Positions 7,193-15,416 of a stretch of 39,608 nt of DNA are shown in pieces (the stretch's first letter is position 1; every line of letters begins with the position of its first letter). Under the pieces are notes generated by a model, which was given only the letters and a program-made list of their open reading frames with translations, made no database searches and was not told where the DNA came from. The DNA comes from Leyella stercorea (GTDB taxonomy: Bacteria; Bacteroidota; Bacteroidia; Bacteroidales; Bacteroidaceae). The translations under genes and the position numbers were made by a program. Location: the NCBI RefSeq assembly GCF_021531355.1, contig NZ_JADYTS010000024.1, forward strand, positions 1 to 39,608, given 5' to 3'.

Positions 7193-8353
7193 ATGAATTT
7201 TCTAAGAAAATATCTTAACGACATCAAGCCCAACTTCGAGCCTGAAGGAAAGCTCCACGCTCTCCGCAGCTTGTTCGACGGCTTTGAGACTTTCCTGTTT
7301 GTACCCAACCAGACATCCAAGACCGGTGTGAACATTCACGACGCCATCGACTCGAAGCGTATCATGAGCTTCGTAGTAATAGCGTTGCTTCCGGCTTTGC
7401 TGTTCGGTATGTACAACGTGGGATTCCAGAACTATAAGGCTGCCGGCGCTTTGGCAGACGCTTCGTTCTTCTCAATGTTCATCTATGGAGCATTACAGGT
7501 GCTTCCTAAAATCATCGTCAGCTACGTAGTTGGTCTCGGCATCGAGTTTGCCTGGGCACAATGGAAGGGCGAGGAGATTCAGGAGGGCTTCCTTGTTTCG
7601 GGTATCATCATCCCGCTCATCATCCCAGTAGGCTGTCCGTTGTGGGCGCTTGCCATAGCCGTAGCCTTTGCCGTAGTTATCGGTAAGGAGATATTCGGTG
7701 GTACCGGTATGAACATCTTCAATGTGGCTCTCGTCACACGTGCGTTCCTCTTCTTCTCTTATCCTACCAAGATGAGTGGCGACGCAGTATGGGTGGCTAA
7801 CGACACAATCTTCGGACTTGGCAACACTCTGCCTGATACATTCACCTGCGCTACTCCGCTTGGTGAGATTGCCCAGGGAGCAGCTGTCAATAACAGTCTT
7901 TGCGACATGATTACAGGTCTTATCCCAGGTTCAATAGGCGAGACAAGCGTTATAGCTATTGCTATAGGTGCTGTCATCCTGCTTTGGACTGGCATCGCTT
8001 CATGGCGTACTATGCTCAGCGTGTTCGTTGGTGGTGCTGTTGCAGCCTACACATTCGAGGCTCTCTGCATGACTCCTATCGCATGGTATGAGCACATCGT
8101 ATTGGGTGGCTTCTGCTTTGGTGCTGTATTCATGGCTACCGACCCCGTCACCTCAGCCCGCACACAATGTGGACAGTACTGGTATGGCGCTATCATTGGC
8201 ATTATGGCTGTCATCATCCGCGTTATGAACCCTGGTTATCCAGAGGGTATGATGCTTGCCATCCTCTTCATGAACATGTTCGCTCCGCTCATCGACTACT
8301 GTGTAGTACAGAAGAACATCTCTAAGCGAATGAAACGTTTGACCAACAAATAA
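7193..8353 (+). CDS. nqrB: Na+-translocating NADH:quinone reductase subunit B
   Basis: This 386-aa integral membrane subunit has about ten hydrophobic segments. It carries one covalent FMN and riboflavin and lines the sodium path in the known complex. The NqrB/RnfD core FGGTGMNIFNVALVTRAFLF is clear. The probable flavinylated threonine is T221 in D215-T-F-T-C-A-T221. The usual motif is S/T-G-A-T, so here the glycine is replaced by cysteine (C219). It lies 28 bp after nqrA and 12 bp before nqrC. Confidence 0.96.
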   Translation: MNFLRKYLNDIKPNFEPEGKLHALRSLFDGFETFLFVPNQTSKTGVNIHDAIDSKRIMSFVVIALLPALLFGMYNVGFQNYKAAGALADASFFSMFIYGALQVLPKIIVSYVVGLGIEFAWAQWKGEEIQEGFLVSGIIIPLIIPVGCPLWALAIAVAFAVVIGKEIFGGTGMNIFNVALVTRAFLFFSYPTKMSGDAVWVANDTIFGLGNTLPDTFTCATPLGEIAQGAAVNNSLCDMITGLIPGSIGETSVIAIAIGAVILLWTGIASWRTMLSVFVGGAVAAYTFEALCMTPIAWYEHIVLGGFCFGAVFMATDPVTSARTQCGQYWYGAIIGIMAVIIRVMNPGYPEGMMLAILFMNMFAPLIDYCVVQKNISKRMKRLTNK

Positions 8354-8365
8354 CTTTTTGGGAAT

Positions 8366-9094
8366 ATGGAAGAAACAAAGAAGAAAGGACTGAACACCAG
8401 TTCAAACTCCTATACAATCGTATATTCTGTAGTTATCGTAGTTATCGTTGCGTTCTTGCTTGCCTTCGTGTCTTCTACACTTAAGCCGCAGCAGGACGAG
8501 AACGTGGCTCTCGATAAGAAGAAGCAGATTCTCGCAGCTCTCAATATCCGCGACATCGACGGAGCTGAGGCTACAGACAAATATAATAAGGTGATTACTG
8601 CCGACGAAATCATCAACCGCGAAGGTGAAGTGATTGAGCAGGGCACACAGGGTGGCACTAAGGCAGGATTCCTCTGCAATAGCGCTTCGATGAAGGAAGG
8701 CAAGCTTGCTTTGTATGTTTGCAACGTTGACGGCGAGACCAAGTACGTCATACCGGTTTATGGTATGGGTCTTTGGGGTGGCATCAATGGCTACATTGCC
8801 GTAAATGCCGACAAGCAGACTGTCTATGGCGCTTACTTCAATCATGAGGGCGAGACCGCAGGTCTTGGAGCAGAAATCAAGGACTCGCGTGCTTGGCAGG
8901 ATCAGTTCAAGGGTAAGCACATCTTTGCAGCAGGCAAGGAAGGCGTAGCTCTCTCTGTAGTAAAGAAGAGCGAAGTAAGCGATCCTACTACACAATGCGA
9001 TGCTGTAACCGGTGCTACACTTACCTGTAACGGTGTGAGCGATATGCTCAAGAACTGCCTGGGTGAGTACACTAAATTCTTAACATCTAAATAA
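8366..9094 (+). CDS. nqrC: Na+-translocating NADH:quinone reductase subunit C
   Basis: This 242-aa subunit has one N-terminal membrane anchor at about residues 17-36 and a periplasmic FMN-binding domain. The flavinylation motif is standard: T215-G-A-T218, so FMN should be attached to T218 by an ApbE-type flavin transferase, which is not in this window. The segment ETAGLGAEI at about 163-171 is also typical of the FMN-binding fold. The stop codon overlaps an SD-like AAGGAGG that precedes nqrD. Confidence 0.96.
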   Translation: MEETKKKGLNTSSNSYTIVYSVVIVVIVAFLLAFVSSTLKPQQDENVALDKKKQILAALNIRDIDGAEATDKYNKVITADEIINREGEVIEQGTQGGTKAGFLCNSASMKEGKLALYVCNVDGETKYVIPVYGMGLWGGINGYIAVNADKQTVYGAYFNHEGETAGLGAEIKDSRAWQDQFKGKHIFAAGKEGVALSVVKKSEVSDPTTQCDAVTGATLTCNGVSDMLKNCLGEYTKFLTSK

Positions 9095-9099
9095 GGAGG
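9093..9099 (+). promoter_or_regulatory. Strong SD-like ribosome binding site before nqrD
   Basis: AAGGAGG overlaps the nqrC stop codon and ends 12 bp before the nqrD ATG. This is noteworthy because most starts in the window, as usual in Bacteroidetes, have only A-rich upstream sequence. Confidence 0.55.
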
Positions 9100-9111
9100 A
9101 GGAAAAAGATT

Positions 9112-9735
9112 ATGAGTTTGTTTTCAAAAGAGAATAAGGCTGCATTCACCAATCCTCTGAACCTCGACAACCCTATCCTCGTACAGGTGCTTGGTATCTG
9201 CTCGGCTCTTGCCGTGACATCACAGCTCAAGCCTGCTATCGTGATGGGTCTTGCCGTGACGGTGATTACAGCATTCGCCAACGTGATTATCTCAATCATC
9301 CGCAACACAATACCTAACCGTATACGTATCATCGTGCAGTTGGTAGTAGTTGCAGCTCTTGTTACTATCGTCAGCCAGATTCTGAAGGCTTACGTCTACG
9401 ACGTGAGCGTAGAACTTTCGGTTTACGTAGGTCTTATCATCACCAACTGTATCCTCATGGGTCGTCTTGAGGCATTCGCCATGCAGAACAAGCCTTGGCC
9501 TTCATTCCTCGATGGTGTGGGCAACGGTCTTGGCTATGCCTACATCCTTGTAGCAGTAGGCGGTCTGCGCGAGCTGTTCGGTCGTGGCTCATTGCTCGGC
9601 TTCCAGCTTATCCCGCAGAGTGTTTACGATGCAGGCTATCTCAACAATGGTATGATGACAATGCCAGCCATGGCGCTCATCCTCCTGGGATGCGTAATAT
9701 GGATTCATAGAGCTTACTTTTACAAAGAAAAATAA
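9112..9735 (+). CDS. nqrD: Na+-translocating NADH:quinone reductase subunit D
   Basis: This 207-aa membrane protein has about six hydrophobic segments and belongs to the NqrD/RnfE family. C30 (LGICSALAVTSQ) and C113 (IITNCILMGRLEAFA) match the two cysteines that, together with two in NqrE, hold the intramembrane iron-sulfur centre of the complex. It lies 17 bp after nqrC with an SD-like site in the gap, and 13 bp before nqrE. Confidence 0.96.
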   Translation: MSLFSKENKAAFTNPLNLDNPILVQVLGICSALAVTSQLKPAIVMGLAVTVITAFANVIISIIRNTIPNRIRIIVQLVVVAALVTIVSQILKAYVYDVSVELSVYVGLIITNCILMGRLEAFAMQNKPWPSFLDGVGNGLGYAYILVAVGGLRELFGRGSLLGFQLIPQSVYDAGYLNNGMMTMPAMALILLGCVIWIHRAYFYKEK

Positions 9736-9748
9736 TCAGAAGTAAACA

Positions 9749-10375
9749 ATGGAACATTTAATAAGCCTTTTCTTCAGGTCCATTTTTGTGGACAACATGA
9801 TATTCGCCTTCTTCCTCGGCATGTGTTCGTTCCTTGCCGTATCGAAGAATGTGAAGACTTCATTGGGACTGGGTCTTGCCGTGACATTCGTATTGCTCGT
9901 CACCGTGCCTGTCGACTATCTGTTGCAGACCAAGGTGTTGGGTCCCGACTGTCTGGTTGAGGGCGTAGACCTTTCATATCTGAGCTTCATCCTCTTTATT
10001 GCCGTTATCGCAGGTATCGTGCAGTTGGTAGAGATGGTAGTAGAGAAGTTCTCTCCGTCGCTCTATGCGGCTCTGGGTATCTTCCTTCCGCTTATCGCCG
10101 TTAACTGTGCCATCATGGGTGCTTCGCTCTTCATGCAGCAGCGCATCAATCTCGACCCGTCCAACTCGCAGTATATAGGTAGTGTTGTTGACGCTCTTGT
10201 GTACGCTCTTGGTAGCGGTATCGGCTGGACCTTGGCTATCGTAGCTATGGGTGCCATCCGTGAGAAGATGCAGTACAGCGACGTGCCAAAGCCTCTGCAG
10301 GGTCTCGGCATCACATTCATCACAGTAGGACTCATGGCTATGGCTATGATGTGCTTCTCTGGTCTTAAAATATAA
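9749..10375 (+). CDS. nqrE: Na+-translocating NADH:quinone reductase subunit E
   Basis: This 208-aa membrane protein is a pseudo-symmetric relative of NqrD (NqrE/RnfA family). C26 ([13 protein letters not shown]) and C120 ([14 protein letters not shown]) are the expected ligands to the shared iron-sulfur site in the membrane. About six hydrophobic segments and the family-length C-terminus (LPLGLG-like turn replaced by [14 protein letters not shown]) are seen. It sits between nqrD and nqrF with short gaps. Confidence 0.96.
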   Translation: MEHLISLFFRSIFVDNMIFAFFLGMCSFLAVSKNVKTSLGLGLAVTFVLLVTVPVDYLLQTKVLGPDCLVEGVDLSYLSFILFIAVIAGIVQLVEMVVEKFSPSLYAALGIFLPLIAVNCAIMGASLFMQQRINLDPSNSQYIGSVVDALVYALGSGIGWTLAIVAMGAIREKMQYSDVPKPLQGLGITFITVGLMAMAMMCFSGLKI

Positions 10376-10376
10376 T

Positions 10377-10383
10377 AAGGAGG
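10377..10383 (+). promoter_or_regulatory. Strong SD-like ribosome binding site before nqrF
   Basis: AAGGAGG lies directly after the nqrE stop codon and ends 10 bp before the nqrF ATG. It is the second such site in the operon; the other precedes nqrD. Confidence 0.5.
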
Positions 10384-10393
10384 ACTCAACGTT

Positions 10394-11665
10394 ATGAATA
10401 CATCATTTATATTTGCAAGTATCGGAGTTTTCCTTGTTGTGATACTCCTCTTGGTTGTCATCCTGCTCGTAGCTAAGAAGTTCCTTAGCCCGAGTGGTAA
10501 TGTCAACATCGAAATCAATGGCGACAAGACCATCAATGTGCCCCAGGGCTCTTCGTTGATGACTACACTCAACGAGAATGGCATCTTCCTGCCTTCTGCA
10601 TGTGGTGGTAAGGCAAGCTGCGGCCAATGTAAGGTTCAGGTGCTTGAAGGTGGTGGCGAGATTCTCGACTCTGAGAAGCCTCACTTCACACGCAAGCAGA
10701 TCAAGGACAACTGGCGTCTGGGATGCCAATGCAAGGTTAAGTCGGACATGAAGATCAAGGTGCCCGATTCGGTTATGGGTGTTAAGGAATGGGAGTGCGA
10801 GGTTATCTCAAACAAGAACGTTTCTTCATTCATCAAGGAGTTCAAGGTTGCCTTGCCTCCGGGCGAGCACATGGACTTCGTTCCTGGTTCTTATGCACAG
10901 ATCAAGATTCCTGCATACGACTGCATCGACTACGACAAGGACTTCGACAAGGATCTTATAGGCAAGGAATATATCGGCACATGGGAGAAGTTCAACATCT
11001 TCTCGCTTAAGGCTCACAATCCAGAGCCGACAGTACGTGCTTACTCTATGGCCAACTATCCTGACGAGGGTGACATCATCACACTTACCGTGCGTATTGC
11101 CACTACTCCGTTCCTGCCACGTCCGCAGGTTGGATTCCAGAACGTTCCTACAGGTATCGCTTCTTCATACATCTTCTCTTTGAAGCCGGGTGACAAGGTT
11201 ATGATGTCAGGTCCTTATGGCGACTTCCATCCTAACTTCACTTCAGGTAAGGAGATGATTTGGATTGGTGGTGGTGCAGGTATGGCTCCTCTGCGTGCTC
11301 AGATCATGCACATGACAAAGACTCTTCACACTCGCGACCGTGAGCTCCACTTCTTCTATGGCGCACGTGCTCTTGGTGAAGCCTTCTTCCTTGAGGACTT
11401 CTGGGAACTGGAGAAGGAATATCCTAACTTCCACTTCCACCTCTCTCTCGACCGCAAGGACCCTGTTGCCGATGCTCAGGGCGTGAAGTATTACGAAGGA
11501 TTTGCAGTAAACTGTATCCGCGATACATACTTGAAGGACCACGAGGCTCCAGAGGATTGCGAGTACTATCTCTGCGGACCTCCTATGCTCATCAAGACAG
11601 TTACCGACTACCTCGATTCGCTCGGCGTAGACCCAGAGAGCATAATGTACGACAATTTCGGATAA
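10394..11665 (+). CDS. nqrF: Na+-translocating NADH:quinone reductase subunit F
   Basis: This 423-aa subunit is the NADH-oxidising entry point of the complex. It has one N-terminal membrane helix (about 5-27) and then a plant-type 2Fe-2S ferredoxin domain with ligands C70, C76, C79 and C111, the same numbering as in the Vibrio enzyme. A ferredoxin-reductase module follows, with the FAD-binding RAYSMA and the NADH-binding GGGAGMAPLR. The C-terminus EYYLCGPPMLI and YDNFG is typical. It is the last gene of the operon and is followed by an intrinsic terminator 35 bp downstream. Confidence 0.97.
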   Translation: MNTSFIFASIGVFLVVILLLVVILLVAKKFLSPSGNVNIEINGDKTINVPQGSSLMTTLNENGIFLPSACGGKASCGQCKVQVLEGGGEILDSEKPHFTRKQIKDNWRLGCQCKVKSDMKIKVPDSVMGVKEWECEVISNKNVSSFIKEFKVALPPGEHMDFVPGSYAQIKIPAYDCIDYDKDFDKDLIGKEYIGTWEKFNIFSLKAHNPEPTVRAYSMANYPDEGDIITLTVRIATTPFLPRPQVGFQNVPTGIASSYIFSLKPGDKVMMSGPYGDFHPNFTSGKEMIWIGGGAGMAPLRAQIMHMTKTLHTRDRELHFFYGARALGEAFFLEDFWELEKEYPNFHFHLSLDRKDPVADAQGVKYYEGFAVNCIRDTYLKDHEAPEDCEYYLCGPPMLIKTVTDYLDSLGVDPESIMYDNFG

Positions 11666-11700
11666 ATCTACGATACTGGAATAAACTTATATTAATATTA

Positions 11701-11736
11701 ACAAAGCTGCTGAATATCAGCGGCTTTGTTGTTTTT
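11701..11736 (+). terminator. Intrinsic terminator of the nqr operon
   Basis: ACAAAGC at 11701-11707 pairs with GCTTTGT at 11723-11729, and an inner GCTGA/TCAGC stem (11709-11713 with 11717-11721) continues the helix to a 3-nt loop. GTTTTT follows. This is a strong rightward terminator placed 35 bp after nqrF. Confidence 0.88.
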
Positions 11737-11781
11737 AAACGATAATTGTTTACTTGTTGGTAAGATTATATTAAACAAGAA

Positions 11782-11810
11782 GGCGGCTATAGTATGACAC
11801 CATAGCCGCC
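11782..11810. repeat. Hairpin at the 3' end of the helicase-methylase unit
   Basis: GGCGGCTAT and ATAGCCGCC form a perfect 9-bp stem around an 11-nt loop, ending 9 bp from the stop codon of the leftward helicase-methylase gene. Read leftward it is followed by TTCTTGTTT, a weak U-tract, so it could terminate that transcript. The 13-bp core TGACACCATAGCC at 11795-11807 recurs at 16336-16348 in a second hairpin on the other side of the two-gene unit. Confidence 0.65.
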
Positions 11811-11819
11811 GGATTATTC

Positions 11820-14800
11820 TTAGAATTGTTTGATTGTATTTTCAATCAATGCTATTTCTGCTTCTGTGAGGTTGTATTTACGATAGAGTTGCTGGTCGAT
11901 AGTTGCCGTATCTTGAGTCCAGTCAATGTCGGAATGAGTAGTAAAGTCCTGCGAGGGCACGAACATGAACTTCTCGGGCGAGAGGTCTTGCGAGGTGATG
12001 GTCTGAAGCATGAGGAATCGTACGAACTTCGTCTTCAGATAAGCCATGTAGTTGGCAGCCTCGTCGGCGTCGGCAAAGGCTCCTCCCACCAGATAGCTCT
12101 GCGTGCACACGATGCCTGGGGCGAGTATGGCGAGCGAGGAGAGTATGCGGAACTGTCCGTTGCGGTCGGGTGTGCCGGCATGCTCGCAGGTGGCCTTTGA
12201 GAACACCACCTTGTGGAGGTCGATGAGCTGTGTGTTCTTCTTCACCTCGCTGCGCAGCACGTAGCTGTCGTTGCCGCTCGACTTGAGCAGCAGGCAGTCG
12301 GCATCGGTCTCGGGGGCGGCTGTGCCTCGGAATGTGGTGACAAATCCGAATGGAGTCTGTCCGCAAACCATGGTGCTGAGCATCGGCACATTGGCTGATG
12401 CAGCTTTGTTGATGAGCGTCAGGGCACGGTTGTTGCGCACGAATATAGGGTGCTGGTCGAGTCGGCGCTCGGAGGTGTAGGTGCTGCCGTAGAGGGTGTT
12501 GGTGAAGGTGCAGCTGCCGTCGTGCTTGCGGTCCCAGAGGAAGTAGTTGACGCCGCCCGATATGTCGACCGTGGGGAAGCACTCCTTGGAGTCGACAAAG
12601 TCGGAAATGGAGCGCAGGTGGCGGTCGGCAAGCATCGACTGTCGGAATGCGTCGAGGCCGCGTCCTCCGGTAAACCATCGTGAGGGCATGATCATGGATA
12701 TGTAGTCGGGGCACATCTCGCGGGCTGTGTCTACGAAGTGGTTGTAGAGCGGAATGCCGTAGTTGTCCTTCTGTGTGCCTATGTTGACCTGATAGGGCGG
12801 ATTGCCCACGATGGCGTCAAATTTGAGTTGTTTCATTTTCTTGTTGCTCGAGAAGTTGCGTGGGTCGGTTACTGTGCGTATGAACTTTCGCTTGTAGAGT
12901 ATCACCTGCGAGTTCATGTCTGCCATGTGGCAGATGTTGACACGGCTGCTGTCGCGATAGCCCATGAGGGTGCGTCGCGTCACGAGGTCGGCCATACGGG
13001 TGCGGCACACAGCGTATATGTTGTTCGACACGATGTCGTCCCACAGCTGCTGAGCCTCGTCATCGGTGAGGGTGTCGAAGAGTCCCTGCGACTGGCTGCT
13101 GCGCAGCTTGTAGAGCGAGTAAGCCACGTAGAGCGAGTAGAGTCCGGTCTTTGAGGCTATGTCGAGCACCCGCACCTTGGGGTTCATCATGGTGTGCTGT
13201 GTGGCGTCGCAGTTGTATACGAAGCGTGGCTCTGACAGCATCTTGCTGTAGGAGTCGTCGAAGAAGCAGTAGCCTCCCAGGGTGTCAGCCATGTGGCGGT
13301 TGACGGTCTGCCACGGGGTGAGTATGGTCTCGCGGTCGGGATAGCAGAAGTCGGAGAGTATCTGTGCTATGCAGTTGATGCGGTCGGGCACATACATGGC
13401 GTCCGCCTTGTGCAGGCGTGCCACGATGGCCTTGGCTGTGGCTACGAATATGTCTTCGCGATAGAAGTGCTTGAGGCGTTCGAACATGCGCAGCGTGATG
13501 CCGGTAGGCATGAATTCGCGCCACGATTCGGGGTCGATGCTTTTGATGAACGAGTCGAGCGTGAGGCCATCGACGCTTTCCACCGTGCCGTATATCATGA
13601 GCGGCAGTCGGGTGGATATCTGGCTCAGTATGGCAAGTGCGCGCTGTCGTGGCGTGAGGCGGCCCGATGCCTCGCGTGCTGCTGTGAGGGCTTCCTTCTC
13701 GCTTGCCGAGAGTTCTGTCTTGTTGGGGTTGTTCTTTGTGGCGGCAGGGGTCTTGCGCGGGTTCTTGGTGAGCGTCTCCTTGTTGCGCTGGCGCTCGGCA
13801 AGCGTGCCCAGCACCATGGCTTCAGCCACCTGGTCGAGCAGCTTCATGTCCTGCTGGCACAGGTTGTCGAGATTGCCGTAGAGGCAGTCGTCGCGGAATC
13901 CGTTGCGTATGAGCGTTTCGGAGTAGGCGGAGTTGATGCTCTGTATGAAGCTCTCGGTGTTGTAGAGGGTGGGCTTGCCTCGCTTTATCTCTACGAGGGG
14001 GCAGTAGTGGAGGAATTGGGTGAGTTTCTGTCGGCGCTCGTCGGCATCGTTCGATGATGTGTTGTTGTTGATGTACTGGTCTACAACGGCGAGTGTGCGC
14101 TTAGGTGCGAAGTCGATGGCGTAGCACTTCTGCTTGACGCTGCCGTCGGCGTATGGGCTTTGGCATCGGAATATGGTCTGGAAATAGCGCATGCTGCCCG
14201 TCTCGGCACTTCCGGCAAGCATTACTACGGCGTTCCATTCGGGTATTGACACACCCATAGTGAGTCGTCCGCACGATAGGGTGATGGTCTTGTCGTGCTG
14301 CGCCACGGCTGTCTTCACACGCTCCAGGGCATTTCGCTCGAATCGTGTCTGCTCGTAGATGTCGAGGCGGTCAGACCCAGCCTCGCCGTTGCCAGCCACA
14401 TTCACTATGTGGTATTCGCGGAAGGGGTTGGTGGGAGAGTCCTTGCCGAGCATCTCAGCCAGGCATCGGGCTGCCATTACGCCCGGCACATACCACAGGG
14501 TGTGGTTGAGCGACGGCTGCATGGAGGGGTTGGCATAGGGCATGGAGGAGTCCTTGCCTATGAGCGCTATGAACTTGCGCACGTCGGCCTCGTGTACAAA
14601 TCGTGTGGAATTGGAATTGTCGGCGGCAGTCTCTGTGCGCAGCAGTTCGGCAAAGTTGAGTCCGTCTGCCTTGGTGAGGCTTCGCATACGGTCGGCAAGG
14701 TCGTAGGTGATGATGTTCATCTGTGCCATGCCCTCATAGGGATTGGGGGTGTCGGGATGAAGGGCAGCCCATTGCTCCTTGGCGTGCTGCTCCATGGTGT

Positions 14801-15416
14801 AGTCCCAGTGGAACACCTCACGTGTGTCGAACATGCGCTGTATGTTGTATGGAGTGCCCGAGAGGTAGAGGGTGCGCAGAGAGCTGTTCTTCTGCAGTTC
14901 GGCTATCACCTCCTGTCCGAGTCGTGAGTAGACGCCCTCGTGAGCCTCGTCGACAATCAGGAGGTCCCATTGTGCTGAGAATATGTCGTTGTTCTTCTCT
15001 ATGCCCTTCTGCTTGTTGACGCGGCGTGAGCCACGCAGGTCTTGCATGGATGCGAAGTAGACGTAATGGACGCTGGAGTCCTTCTGTGCCTGCGCCTCAA
15101 CGGCTTCGAACGAGAGAGCGCCAGCCGACTGCATTGTAGAGGGCAAGGCCTGCTGGCGTCGGCATCCGTAGAGCCAACCGTCCATTCCCAGTTTGCTGAG
15201 CGAGCTGAACCATTCCTCGCGTACGTTGGGGCGGTGGGTGAGTATGAGTGTGCGACGGTAGCCGCATCGGCGTGCCACTTCAAGGGCGCAGAGCGTCTTG
15301 CCGAAACGCATCTTGGCATTCCACAGCATGTTGTGCTTGCGCTTGAAGTATCTGACAGTCTGGGCGATAGCCTGCTGCTGTTCGCTTCTAAAATCAATGA
15401 TATTGTTTGAGTCCAT
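11820..15416 (-). CDS. SF2 helicase / Eco57I-type N6-adenine methylase fusion
   Basis: This 1198-aa protein looks like the main enzyme of a restriction or anti-phage system. Residues 1-470 form an SF2 helicase: Walker A-like AKMRFGKT at 34-41, DEAH at 156-159, SGTP at 186-189, GRLTMGVSIPEW at 383-394 and the arginine motif RYFQTIFRCQ at 410-419. A middle region (480-690) contains a Lys/Asn/Thr-rich linker and is not recognised. The methylase follows with motif X (LTPWQTVNRHM, 699-709), motif I (VLDIASKTG, 750-758) and motif IV NPPY at 872-875. The C-terminal 220 residues resemble a target-recognition region. The order resembles Type ISP enzymes (LlaGI/LlaBIII), but there is no N-terminal Mrr-like nuclease. 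The start overlaps the upstream stop by one base (TAATG). A nuclease in the middle region or one encoded elsewhere cannot be excluded. Confidence 0.82.
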   Translation of the reverse strand: MDSNNIIDFRSEQQQAIAQTVRYFKRKHNMLWNAKMRFGKTLCALEVARRCGYRRTLILTHRPNVREEWFSSLSKLGMDGWLYGCRRQQALPSTMQSAGALSFEAVEAQAQKDSSVHYVYFASMQDLRGSRRVNKQKGIEKNNDIFSAQWDLLIVDEAHEGVYSRLGQEVIAELQKNSSLRTLYLSGTPYNIQRMFDTREVFHWDYTMEQHAKEQWAALHPDTPNPYEGMAQMNIITYDLADRMRSLTKADGLNFAELLRTETAADNSNSTRFVHEADVRKFIALIGKDSSMPYANPSMQPSLNHTLWYVPGVMAARCLAEMLGKDSPTNPFREYHIVNVAGNGEAGSDRLDIYEQTRFERNALERVKTAVAQHDKTITLSCGRLTMGVSIPEWNAVVMLAGSAETGSMRYFQTIFRCQSPYADGSVKQKCYAIDFAPKRTLAVVDQYINNNTSSNDADERRQKLTQFLHYCPLVEIKRGKPTLYNTESFIQSINSAYSETLIRNGFRDDCLYGNLDNLCQQDMKLLDQVAEAMVLGTLAERQRNKETLTKNPRKTPAATKNNPNKTELSASEKEALTAAREASGRLTPRQRALAILSQISTRLPLMIYGTVESVDGLTLDSFIKSIDPESWREFMPTGITLRMFERLKHFYREDIFVATAKAIVARLHKADAMYVPDRINCIAQILSDFCYPDRETILTPWQTVNRHMADTLGGYCFFDDSYSKMLSEPRFVYNCDATQHTMMNPKVRVLDIASKTGLYSLYVAYSLYKLRSSQSQGLFDTLTDDEAQQLWDDIVSNNIYAVCRTRMADLVTRRTLMGYRDSSRVNICHMADMNSQVILYKRKFIRTVTDPRNFSSNKKMKQLKFDAIVGNPPYQVNIGTQKDNYGIPLYNHFVDTAREMCPDYISMIMPSRWFTGGRGLDAFRQSMLADRHLRSISDFVDSKECFPTVDISGGVNYFLWDRKHDGSCTFTNTLYGSTYTSERRLDQHPIFVRNNRALTLINKAASANVPMLSTMVCGQTPFGFVTTFRGTAAPETDADCLLLKSSGNDSYVLRSEVKKNTQLIDLHKVVFSKATCEHAGTPDRNGQFRILSSLAILAPGIVCTQSYLVGGAFADADEAANYMAYLKTKFVRFLMLQTITSQDLSPEKFMFVPSQDFTTHSDIDWTQDTATIDQQLYRKYNLTEAEIALIENTIKQF

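Noticed and set aside
13293..14057. Long open frame on the plus strand opposite the helicase-methylase gene
   Set aside because: It is antisense to a gene with clear domain motifs and shows no recognisable family, promoter or start context; GC-rich coding sequence often leaves such frames open.
11820..15416. Interpretation of the large gene as a Type I restriction HsdR or a UvrB-type helicase
   Set aside because: NPPY and methylase motif I are fused to the helicase, and neither a PD-(D/E)XK motif typical of HsdR nor UvrB-specific domains was seen; HsdM and HsdS partners are also absent.
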